NCBI GenBank assembly: GCA_017991595.1
Contig: JAGOQJ010000003.1
Location: 124,001 to 188,000, forward strand
DNA: 64,000 nucleotides
Direction of reading: 5' to 3'
Source of the DNA: Candidatus Didemnitutus sp.
Lineage (GTDB): Bacteria > Verrucomicrobiota > Verrucomicrobiia > Opitutales > Opitutaceae
Positions 20,401 through 26,793 of the stretch are shown here, in pieces. The notes under the pieces were generated by a model. It was not told where the DNA came from. It saw only the letters and a list, made by a program, of their open reading frames with translations, and searched no databases. Position 1 is the stretch's first letter; each line of letters starts with the position of its first letter. The position numbers were made by a program, and so were the translations under genes.

Positions 20401-20636
20401 TCGTAGAGCCCGCGCGTGGCGTGGTCGGCGTCGGCCTTGAGCAGGTAGATGGCCCGGCTGATCTGGTCGGGCGTGTGGCCGGCCTTGGCGAGCCAGGCGG
20501 TCAGCATCGGTTCGTCGATGTTGCTGTTCCCGTTCCGCTCGGACCAGTCGCCGAGGTAGCGGTAGCCGAGGTCGTCCACGAACAGGGCGATGACCCGGTC
20601 CTGTGTCGCGCGCTCTGATTTGCCCAGGTCGCTCAT
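17493..20636 (-). CDS. hsdR: type I restriction enzyme, R subunit
   Basis: A 1047-residue motor and nuclease subunit. The N-terminal nuclease domain has the PD-(D/E)xK pattern with Asp135 in RPDLVLYV and Glu149-Lys151 in VIELKRG. Helicase motifs follow: Walker A GSGKS (278-282), DECH (384-387), FTGTPLL, and LLTGFDAPACTYLYIDK in the second RecA domain. The C-terminal helical part (from about 870) would contact the methylase core. Length is normal. The start is the ATG at 20636, which overlaps the stop of the upstream gene as ATGA; an earlier in-frame ATG at 20660 lies inside that gene. It acts with HsdM and HsdS encoded upstream on the same transcript and looks intact. Confidence 0.93.
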   Translation of the reverse strand: MSDLGKSERATQDRVIALFVDDLGYRYLGDWSERNGNSNIDEPMLTAWLAKAGHTPDQISRAIYLLKADADHATRGLYENNRAVYSRLRYGVPVKTEAGEVTGQVALIDWAHPERNDFAIAEEVTLHGGHERRPDLVLYVNGIAVTVIELKRGSVAVSEGIRQLLSNQQPEFNAWFFATVQVVFAGNDSEGLRYGTIGTEEKYFLQWKEDEADNAGYKLDKYLRKMARKERLIELMHDFVVFDGGQKKLPRVHQYFGVKAAQTHVTQMRGGIIWHTQGSGKSIVMVLLAKWIVENRPRARVLVVTDRDELDKQIERVFNEAGHAIYRTSSGRDLMAQLGQAKPRLLCSLVHKFGKKDVENFDAFIEELKSRPSPAVGELFIFVDECHRTQSGKLHRTMKALLPGAVFIGFTGTPLLKNDKATSQEIFGGYIHTYKFDEAVEDEVVLDLVYEARDIEQTLGSQDKIDAWFEAKTKALNDWQKAALREQWGTMQKVLSSRSRMDKVVSDIVFDFGVKPRLSSKKGNAMLVASSIYEACKYFELFQKTELKGLCAVVTSYNPQAQDVTKEETGANTETEKQFLYNTYMALLKDVTPKPGKTKTETYEDEVKNLFIKEPARMRLLVVVDKLLTGFDAPACTYLYIDKSMQDHGLFQAICRTNRLDGDDKTFGYIVDYKDLFKKLVNDAGTGALQVYTSDLAEEDDGKTSEVLMQDRLLKGRERLDEALEAVAAICEPVKPPKGDLEHIHYFCGNTELPDDLQAHEPQRAGLYKATAVLVRAYANIADDLAQAGYAPGRVVQIKTIVERQVKLREIIRQASGETIDLKAYEADMRHLIDTYIEAKEPRPISQFGEIGLLELIVKSGMADAIGSLPEGIKGDRRAVAETIANNVRSKIVKEQLNDPAFYERMSALLREILADLKAKRIEYEDFLRRMAKLVAQVQAGAGDDTPEPLKQSPALRAVYNHLASTLVKEAGLSTGEDPAAYLGKVRNVVMEQAVRVDAVIREVRPDNWRGVRAKENVIKAALLPLLQNDEDAVERLFPVLFAQKEY

Positions 20637-22108
20637 GCTTTCGATTGGCTCGCCAACCACGCCCGCCCCTTGGCGGTCAGACGGTATTTCTGAAGGCGGC
20701 TGTTGGGTTTGTCGGGAATGGTCATCTCCACCAAACTCTGCGCGAGAGCCGGACTGATGTAGGTCTCCCGCAGGCGGCGTCGGCTCTTCAACGAGAATGC
20801 ATCACGAATCTGCTCGTTCCCCAGTGGTTCTCGTTGACTCAACAGATGGAGGAGCTTCCCCACATAGTCTCCGACTGGTGCCGTGACTGGTGCCGTGACT
20901 GGTGCCGTGACTGATTCGGTGACTTGTTCGGTGACTTCACCTGCGACTTGACCTGTGACTTCACCTGCAAAAGCCGCCTTCGCAGAGGAAACGGCCTGCA
21001 AATACTCCGACGCATAACGGAATTCGAGGGTCAGACCCGTGCCGTCGAACGTGAGCTTGGGCCGGGGACCGCCCGCTTCCTTGCACGCGGCGAAGATGCG
21101 CTGGATGCCGCGACCCCAGGTCTCGATTTCGCCCGAGCGAAAAAAGACATTGGCGACGGCGGGATTGAAAGGCGTGGAGGCGTGCGCGCCGAGGAGGGTT
21201 TTTAAGGTCCACCCTTCCGGCAGCGCACCCGGGTTCCAGATGCTCAGGTGGTCGTCATAGACGCGGATCTGCACCGGGGCACCCACGGCATAATCGCGAT
21301 GCACGAGGGCGTTGAGCACGGCCTCGCGCAAGGCGGCATCGGGCACCGGGTAGCGCTCGATCCGCTGGATGCCTTGGTAGGTGATGGCGGCCTTGAGGTA
21401 TTTCGTCCGCAGCAGGTCGATGGTCTTCGCCGTCTGGGTAAAAAGGTCTCCGTGCAGCGTGTCGTGGTAGGCGAGGTCGGACTCCGAGCGGAAATAGCCG
21501 ATCTTCACGAAGGCACCGGTGACGAATCTCTCGGGGTCGTCGTGAAACAGGAGCACGGCGGCACGTTTCAGGTAACGGCCGTCGGTGAGCTGGAGCTTCT
21601 TGATGAGATCCGCTTTGGCGGCGCGCAGGTCGGCGGGATCGAGCCGCCCGCTGGTGCGGGCCAGATCGCGGAACTGGCGGATCGCGGCCGGGGAAAGGTC
21701 CGAGAGCTTCACGCCCGGCACCGGCACGCCGTCCCAGGTGCGTCCTTGTTTGCGCAGAAGGAAGCGATCCAGCGCCGCGCCCTTCAGCTCCTGCAGCGTG
21801 CTGCCGCTGCGCCGGTAGTAATGCCCGCGGTGGCTGATCGGGTGCGGATACGGCTCCACCCGGATTTCGATGAATTCGTGGCCGGCTTCCCGGCGCAGGT
21901 TCACGTCCACCAGAATGCCGAGGATGTCCCTCACTTGGTTGGGGAGGTCCACGAGGAGTTTCTTCGCGTCGGCCACACCGACGACCGCACCCTTGTCGTT
22001 GCGCCCGATGTGGAGCACCCCGCCCTCCGCATTGGCGAAGCCGCACACCCAGCGAAGATACTCCTCCCGCCACGCCTCCTTCCACTCGATGTGCTGGGTT
22101 TCCTTCAT
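20633..22108 (-). CDS. AlbA_2/HATPase_c_4 putative regulator within R-M operon
   Basis: A 491-residue protein of the class often labelled ATP-binding or RecG-related. The N-terminal AlbA_2 (Schlafen-type) domain runs from EWKEAWREEYLRWVCGFANAE to about 120. A HATPase_c_4 region contains EAVLNALVHRDY and IWNPGALPEG (about 270-310), then GEIETWGRGIQRI. A repetitive linker of V-T-x-x units (about 380-412) comes from eight degenerate 12-bp repeats. The C-terminus is a winged-helix-like segment (LGNEQIRDAFSLKSRRRLRETYISPAL). Such proteins are thought to be DNA-binding regulators, some in defence islands. Both ends overlap neighbours as ATGA, so it is made together with the restriction enzyme. A regulatory or accessory defence role is inferred. 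Confidence 0.82.
   Translation of the reverse strand: MKETQHIEWKEAWREEYLRWVCGFANAEGGVLHIGRNDKGAVVGVADAKKLLVDLPNQVRDILGILVDVNLRREAGHEFIEIRVEPYPHPISHRGHYYRRSGSTLQELKGAALDRFLLRKQGRTWDGVPVPGVKLSDLSPAAIRQFRDLARTSGRLDPADLRAAKADLIKKLQLTDGRYLKRAAVLLFHDDPERFVTGAFVKIGYFRSESDLAYHDTLHGDLFTQTAKTIDLLRTKYLKAAITYQGIQRIERYPVPDAALREAVLNALVHRDYAVGAPVQIRVYDDHLSIWNPGALPEGWTLKTLLGAHASTPFNPAVANVFFRSGEIETWGRGIQRIFAACKEAGGPRPKLTFDGTGLTLEFRYASEYLQAVSSAKAAFAGEVTGQVAGEVTEQVTESVTAPVTAPVTAPVGDYVGKLLHLLSQREPLGNEQIRDAFSLKSRRRLRETYISPALAQSLVEMTIPDKPNSRLQKYRLTAKGRAWLASQSKA
20874..20969 (-). repeat. eight 12-bp tandem units inside the AlbA_2 gene
   Basis: On the plus strand the unit is ACTGGTGCCGTG, three times perfectly from 20874, followed by five degraded copies. 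The unit is a multiple of three, so copy number can change without a frameshift. It encodes V-T-A-P and V-T-x-x steps in the linker before the C-terminal winged helix. Confidence 0.85.
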
Positions 22109-22839
22109 GCGTTCGGGATGTCCTGTGGAATCCAAATCCAGCCTTCATTGCGAGGCACATCGTCGGTCGGGGCGGCAAGCGCCTCTCTCTTTTGTGAAAA
22201 CAACTGCGCCACGACTGCGCATACCCGGGCATCATCCTGATCGCGATGGTGAAGGGATTTGTGGTGCCGTAGCAGCCTCTTGATCAACGGCGATTTTCCA
22301 GCCACAGCGGGATAAGATTCGATCGCGCAAAAACCCTGCCCGTCCGTCCACACGCCGCAGCTTTTGATCTGAGGTGCGAATTTGGCGAGGGCATGCATTC
22401 CCTTGGTCGCCTGACTGCCAATCATGTCTTTGATCGCCGACAAGGGCTTCAGTCCCCGTTCGAAGAGGTCGCGTTCAGTTTGGCGAAAGAGATACCGATT
22501 CCGTCCGGAGGTTGCGTCCGGTTCAACGCATACCTGCCGGGTGATCAAACTGACAAACTCGCTGGAAAATCCCAGCGGCGTATCGATGGCCATTGTGATT
22601 TTCACATCACCCTCCGGCAACTCCGCCTTGCACTTTGTGAACAGCGCTTTGAGCCAATCTCTTGTCGTGCGCGCGGTGGAGATGCACTCCCGCAGGTTAC
22701 CGCGCCAAGGTTGACCGACCATGTTTAACGCGAAGTCGAGGACGACAATGGCATCGCGGCTCTTGGCATTTTTGTCGCAGTTCCATCCGCCGACGTCCCA
22801 GCCAACGAAAAACGAAGGTGTGGCGGTTGCTGCCTTCAT
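22105..22839 (-). CDS. DUF429-like predicted RNase H-fold protein
   Basis: A 244-residue protein with the features I associate with DUF429: an N-terminal GWDVGGWN acidic loop, TMAIDTPLGF, RQTERDLFERGLKP, an IESYPAVAG segment, then DDARVCAVVAQLF and the closing EGWIWIP. These match the acidic positions of a predicted nuclease fold, but no member has a function I can state. The gene sits between hsdS and the AlbA_2 gene with ATGA overlaps on both sides, so it is an integral part of the restriction operon, not a passenger with its own promoter. It is possibly an accessory nuclease or a modulator of restriction; this is inference from position only. Confidence 0.7.
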   Translation of the reverse strand: MKAATATPSFFVGWDVGGWNCDKNAKSRDAIVVLDFALNMVGQPWRGNLRECISTARTTRDWLKALFTKCKAELPEGDVKITMAIDTPLGFSSEFVSLITRQVCVEPDATSGRNRYLFRQTERDLFERGLKPLSAIKDMIGSQATKGMHALAKFAPQIKSCGVWTDGQGFCAIESYPAVAGKSPLIKRLLRHHKSLHHRDQDDARVCAVVAQLFSQKREALAAPTDDVPRNEGWIWIPQDIPNA

Positions 22840-24119
22840 ACCAGCCGGATCCTTCCGGTGAGGAGTTCTTGCATCATGGCTTGTTTGAGGGCGCGGGTCT
22901 TGGCCCGGCGCTGCTCCAAGGCATCCAGTTCCGTGTCCATGTCCGTCAGCACCTCGGCGATGGCGGTTTGCTCGGCTTTGTCCGTCGGGGTGAATAGCTC
23001 CAAATTCCGGAGTTCGGAAAGCCCGATGCGGCGGCGAGTAGATCCGGTCCCGGCGTTAAACGCTTTCGCCCTGAACTCTGGAGCATTGATTTGGAAATAG
23101 ATGAACCCGGCATCGTATCGCCTGGGATCAACCGCCAATCTGATGCCGTCGGAACACATCAGGTATCGCTCGTGATTCGCGGGTATCAGGCAGGCGCGAG
23201 CTACAGGATCGCCCATCTTGGAGAGAATGATCTCTCCGGGATAGATATTGCAGCTGATAAGGGCGTCAGCCTTGGCCGCAGAGGTAAATATCGCGTAGTC
23301 ATTCAGGAATTCCCCGTCGCCAATGTTTTGTAGCTGGATGATTCGCACACCATCCTCCGTGTAATCTGAAGACTTGAGATTGGATCCAAACGGTCCGCCA
23401 GTGAAACTCCACTGTTTCCGCGGGTCCGCTACATCTCCAAGATGGCTGAGAGTCCAATTCTCGCGAAAACCTGGGAGACGGGTTTGGCCGGTGAGCAGTT
23501 GCTGCATGGCGGCCTGTTTGAGGTCGCGCTTCTTGGCGATCAGCCGGTCCAGCCCGCCCAGCAGCCCATCCACATCGCTCAACGCCTCGGCGATGGCGCG
23601 TTGCTCGGGAAGAGGGGGAACCGGAGCTACGACGCGACTCAGGTTTTGCTGGCCTATGTTGGCGCGAATGCCGCCTTGGCCCATTGGAATGATCTGCCCG
23701 CGTATAGCAGGAGATCGAAGCGCATATCCTGAGTAACTGGGGTCGAGGCTCTCGTCGAAGGGACGTCCACGGATTACGAATCCCCCGAATACAACTGGTT
23801 CTGTCCCGAGATACGTCGCAGCTAAGCCCAACTCAGTTTCGGTCTCAGACGTCCGATTAAAGAGAACATCACCACGTTTGACTGAGTAGGCGGCGGAAAC
23901 CTCCTGAGGTAGTGAAACTCGACCGGGAATCTCTGGACCGTGGAGATGCGAATAGGTAATGGGTTCGAGAACGTTGATAAAACGCCCTCCCTTTCCATAG
24001 CAGTCTTTGTCCGCGTTTACTCCGTTACTAAACGCGAAGAGCTCACCAAAAGTCTTCACGGTCCATTCATTCGGAATGACGCCTGCCTCGGTCCGCTTGT
24101 AGCCAGGCTTCACTTCCAT
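22836..24119 (-). CDS. hsdS: type I restriction enzyme, specificity subunit
   Basis: A 427-residue HsdS with two target-recognition domains. Each is followed by the conserved helical spacer: LPEQRAIAEALSDVDGLLGG...LTGQTRLPGF after the first, and AEQTAIAEVLTDMDTELDAL...LTGRIRLV at the C-terminus. The near-repetition of the two halves is normal and sets the spacing of the two half-sites. The recognition sequence cannot be predicted from here. I chose the ATG at 24119 (MEVKPGYKRTEAGVIPNEW); the frame is open for 59 more codons upstream inside hsdM but without family character. It overlaps the hsdM end by 10 bp and the next gene by ATGA. Confidence 0.92.
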   Translation of the reverse strand: MEVKPGYKRTEAGVIPNEWTVKTFGELFAFSNGVNADKDCYGKGGRFINVLEPITYSHLHGPEIPGRVSLPQEVSAAYSVKRGDVLFNRTSETETELGLAATYLGTEPVVFGGFVIRGRPFDESLDPSYSGYALRSPAIRGQIIPMGQGGIRANIGQQNLSRVVAPVPPLPEQRAIAEALSDVDGLLGGLDRLIAKKRDLKQAAMQQLLTGQTRLPGFRENWTLSHLGDVADPRKQWSFTGGPFGSNLKSSDYTEDGVRIIQLQNIGDGEFLNDYAIFTSAAKADALISCNIYPGEIILSKMGDPVARACLIPANHERYLMCSDGIRLAVDPRRYDAGFIYFQINAPEFRAKAFNAGTGSTRRRIGLSELRNLELFTPTDKAEQTAIAEVLTDMDTELDALEQRRAKTRALKQAMMQELLTGRIRLV

Positions 24120-26710
24120 GACGCCCCCATTTTTTTGAGGTGGCCGGAAACCTTTTCGGAAAGCTTCTCCACTTCGTCTTCCAGGGCTGGCAACGGGGTG
24201 GCGTAGCGTTCGGCGAGTTGGCGGATGCGGCCGGTGAGGGTCTGGGAGACGCGATCGAGTTCGCCCTGCACGGCGGCGGCGAGTGTGGCCAGCCACTTGT
24301 CGTCCACCACGAGGGTCTTGATCTCGTCCACGGTGAGCTTCGGGAATTTTTCGAGGGTTTGGCGAGCGAGGGATTCCTCGGCTTCGCGGTGGGCGGATTT
24401 TTTGTCGGTGAGGGCGGTGTGGAGGTCGAGCCAGCGTTGGAGGATTTGGGCTTCGGTATCGGCGGGGTCGCCGTAGGGGGCGGAATCTTCGGCGACCGCA
24501 AGAAGCGGCTCGTCGGGACGACTCGCCCTACCTTTGGCGGGAAGCCCGCGCGGAGCGCGGGCTCCACCTAATTCATCGAGGGCTTCTTTGACGGTGGGGC
24601 GGGTGATTTTTTCGAGGGAACCGAACGCGGCGTCTTCGGCGCTGTGCTCTTCCTCCAGCTCGGCGAGTTGGGCGGTGAGAGACTCGACCTCGGCGGCGAG
24701 GGCGTCCACGGCGGCCTGCTCCTTCGCGAACCAGCGGGCGATGACGAGGGCGGGCGGGATCAGCTCGCACTGGTATTTCTTCTTCCCGACGACGAGGTCT
24801 GGCCGGGCCTTGGTCTTGGCCTTCTTGTCCTCGACGATCAGGCGCGGCTGCGCGGCGTCGCGCCAGCCGTCGCCGACGAGGAGGTAAACGTCGTCCTGCA
24901 TCGTCTCGGCCCAGTAATCCATCAGGTGCTGATAGACGTCGTAGGCGTCGAGCAGCGGGGCGGTCTCGAAGGCGGAGAGCAGGTCCTCGGAGATTTCCTC
25001 GATCAGGGCCTTCGGGTGGGTTTTCGCACCGATGCCGGTGAGCTTGGGCTCGGTGGCGTTGCGCCACTTGGTGAAGCGCTTTTTCGCGGTGGCGGTGAAG
25101 GCGGTGAATTCGGGCTGGCTGAGGATGGCGGACTTCAGGTCGGATGTCGGGATGCGGAGCTGGCTGTAGGTGGCGTTCGACGGCGCTTTCGGAGAAAGCG
25201 CCCTACCTTCAAACAGGGCGGTGCGGACCGAGGGGAGGACTTTCCAGTAGCGGTCCAGGGCGTCGAGGTCGGCGTTGGGGATGCCGCCGCGGAGGTGGGC
25301 GGTGATGTCTTGGCGATCCTCGGGCTCGGTGCCGTCGATGTAGCGCGGGAGGTTGAGGTTGTAGTCGTTCTTCGGGCTGGCGATCTCGGTCACGGGCACG
25401 AGGCGCGAGTAGCCGGTGATCTCCGTCTGGTGCGCGAAGGTGTCCACGATCTTGTGGATGTCCTGCTCGCGAAGGCGGTTCTTGTTGCCGTCCTTCCGGA
25501 AGCCCCGGGAGGCATCGATCATGAAGATGCCCTTGCGAGCGGCGGCGCCAGCCTTGTCCAGCACGACGAGGCAGGCGGGGATGCCGGTGCCGTAGAAGAG
25601 ATTGGCCGGGAAGCCGATGATGCCCTGGATGACGCCGCGCTGGACGAGGGCGCGGCGGATGGCGCCCTCGGCGTTGCCGCGGAAGAGCACGCCGTGCGGG
25701 AGGATGCAGGCGCCGCGGCCGGTGCTCTTGAGGGATTTCAGGATGTGGAGCAGGTAGGCGTAGTCGCCCTGCTTGGCGGGCGGGATGCCGTAGCCGTCGA
25801 AGCGGTGGTAGTTGCGGCTGGTGACGGTGCCATCGTCGGCGGGCTTGCCGCCCTCGTCGGGGTGGAGGCCGGTGCTCCAGCGCTTGTCGCTGAAGGGCGG
25901 GTTGGCGACGACGTAGTCGAAGGCGCGGAGCTGGTCGCCGTCGAGAAAGTGCGGGCTGGCGAGGGTGTTGCCCTGCTTGATCTCCGCCGTGGCGTAGTCG
26001 TGCAGGATCATGTTCATGCGGGCGAGGCCGGCGGTGGCGTTATCCTTCTCCTGGCCGTAGAGGGTGACCTTCACGGCCTTGCCGCCGTGGCGGGCCTCGT
26101 CGCCGATCTTGAGGAGCAGCGAGCCCGAGCCGCAGGTGGGGTCGTAGACGGTGGTCTTGTTCGTGGTGGCGGCGTCGCGGATGCCGAGCACCCGGGCGAT
26201 GACGCGGCTGACCTCGGCGGGGGTGTAGAACTGGCCCTTGCTCTTGCCGCTCTCCGTGGCGAAGTGCCGCATGAGATACTCGTAGGCGTCGCCGAGCAGG
26301 TCGTCGCCGTCGGCGCGGTTGCGCGAGAAGTCGAGGGCGGGGTCCTCGAAGATGGCGATGAGGTCGGTGAGGCGGTCCACCATCTCCTTGCCCGAGCCAA
26401 GCTTGGTGGCGTCGTAGAAATCCACGCCGCCGAAGTTGAGGCCGTTCTCCTTTTCGAGCGGGGCGATGATGCGCTTGTTGATCTGGTCGCCGATGTCGGG
26501 CTTGCCCTTGAGCGCGACGAGGTCGGCGAAGCTGGCGCCCTTGGGCACGATGATGGCGGCGTATTTCTGGCCGGCGTATTTGTCGCTGACGTATTTGATG
26601 AAGAGCAGGACGAGGACGTAGTCCTTGTATTGGCTGGCATCCATGCCGCCCCGCAGCGCGTCGCAACCGGCCCAGAGAGAGGAGTAGAGTTCGGACTTCT
26701 TGATGGCCAT
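24110..26710 (-). CDS. hsdM: type I restriction enzyme, methylase subunit, C-terminally extended
   Basis: An 866-residue N6-adenine methyltransferase subunit. The N-terminal helical domain (MAIKKSELYSSLWAGCDALR) is followed by KGQFYTPAEVSRV (159-171), the AdoMet motif DPTCGSGSLLL (190-200) and the catalytic NPPF (270-273), all intact. Most HsdM proteins are about 500 residues; this one continues for some 350 more, with a coiled-coil stretch (ALAAEVESLTAQLAELEEEHS) and an acidic C-terminal part, as in the longer HsdM group. Two stretches of the gene (24502-24575 and 25181-25205) are copies of a dispersed hairpin element translated in frame (GRALSPKAP; GRASRPDEP). It is the first gene of the operon. 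No convincing Shine-Dalgarno or promoter is visible in the 83 bp upstream. Confidence 0.92.
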   Translation of the reverse strand: MAIKKSELYSSLWAGCDALRGGMDASQYKDYVLVLLFIKYVSDKYAGQKYAAIIVPKGASFADLVALKGKPDIGDQINKRIIAPLEKENGLNFGGVDFYDATKLGSGKEMVDRLTDLIAIFEDPALDFSRNRADGDDLLGDAYEYLMRHFATESGKSKGQFYTPAEVSRVIARVLGIRDAATTNKTTVYDPTCGSGSLLLKIGDEARHGGKAVKVTLYGQEKDNATAGLARMNMILHDYATAEIKQGNTLASPHFLDGDQLRAFDYVVANPPFSDKRWSTGLHPDEGGKPADDGTVTSRNYHRFDGYGIPPAKQGDYAYLLHILKSLKSTGRGACILPHGVLFRGNAEGAIRRALVQRGVIQGIIGFPANLFYGTGIPACLVVLDKAGAAARKGIFMIDASRGFRKDGNKNRLREQDIHKIVDTFAHQTEITGYSRLVPVTEIASPKNDYNLNLPRYIDGTEPEDRQDITAHLRGGIPNADLDALDRYWKVLPSVRTALFEGRALSPKAPSNATYSQLRIPTSDLKSAILSQPEFTAFTATAKKRFTKWRNATEPKLTGIGAKTHPKALIEEISEDLLSAFETAPLLDAYDVYQHLMDYWAETMQDDVYLLVGDGWRDAAQPRLIVEDKKAKTKARPDLVVGKKKYQCELIPPALVIARWFAKEQAAVDALAAEVESLTAQLAELEEEHSAEDAAFGSLEKITRPTVKEALDELGGARAPRGLPAKGRASRPDEPLLAVAEDSAPYGDPADTEAQILQRWLDLHTALTDKKSAHREAEESLARQTLEKFPKLTVDEIKTLVVDDKWLATLAAAVQGELDRVSQTLTGRIRQLAERYATPLPALEDEVEKLSEKVSGHLKKMGASWK
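24502..24575. repeat. double hairpin element inside hsdM
   Basis: Two adjacent copies of the GGA-loop element. In the first, arms around CGTCG and CGACT-type sequence enclose GGA and are followed by CCCTACC. In the second, the 8-bp perfect arms GCCCGCGC and GCGCGGGC enclose GGA and are followed by TCCACC. Translated in frame on the minus strand they give GGARAPRGLP and GRASRPDEP. Confidence 0.6.
25181..25207. repeat. GGA-loop hairpin element inside hsdM
   Basis: The 9-bp perfect arm GGCGCTTTC pairs with GAAAGCGCC around a GGA loop, followed directly by CTACC. Same design as the copies at 24502, 37969 and 51937, but with a different arm sequence. On the minus strand it encodes GRALSPKAP. Confidence 0.65.
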
Positions 26711-26793
26711 GAACTACCGCAGAACAGCGGGAAGCCGGCAGCGGTGCAAGGCCCGGAATTACGATCTGCGCGGCGCGATCTCTGCGCTCGCGC

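Noticed and set aside
16780-26710. Prophage or transposon carrying the restriction operon
   Set aside because: I see no integrase, transposase, terminal repeats or phage genes at either edge.
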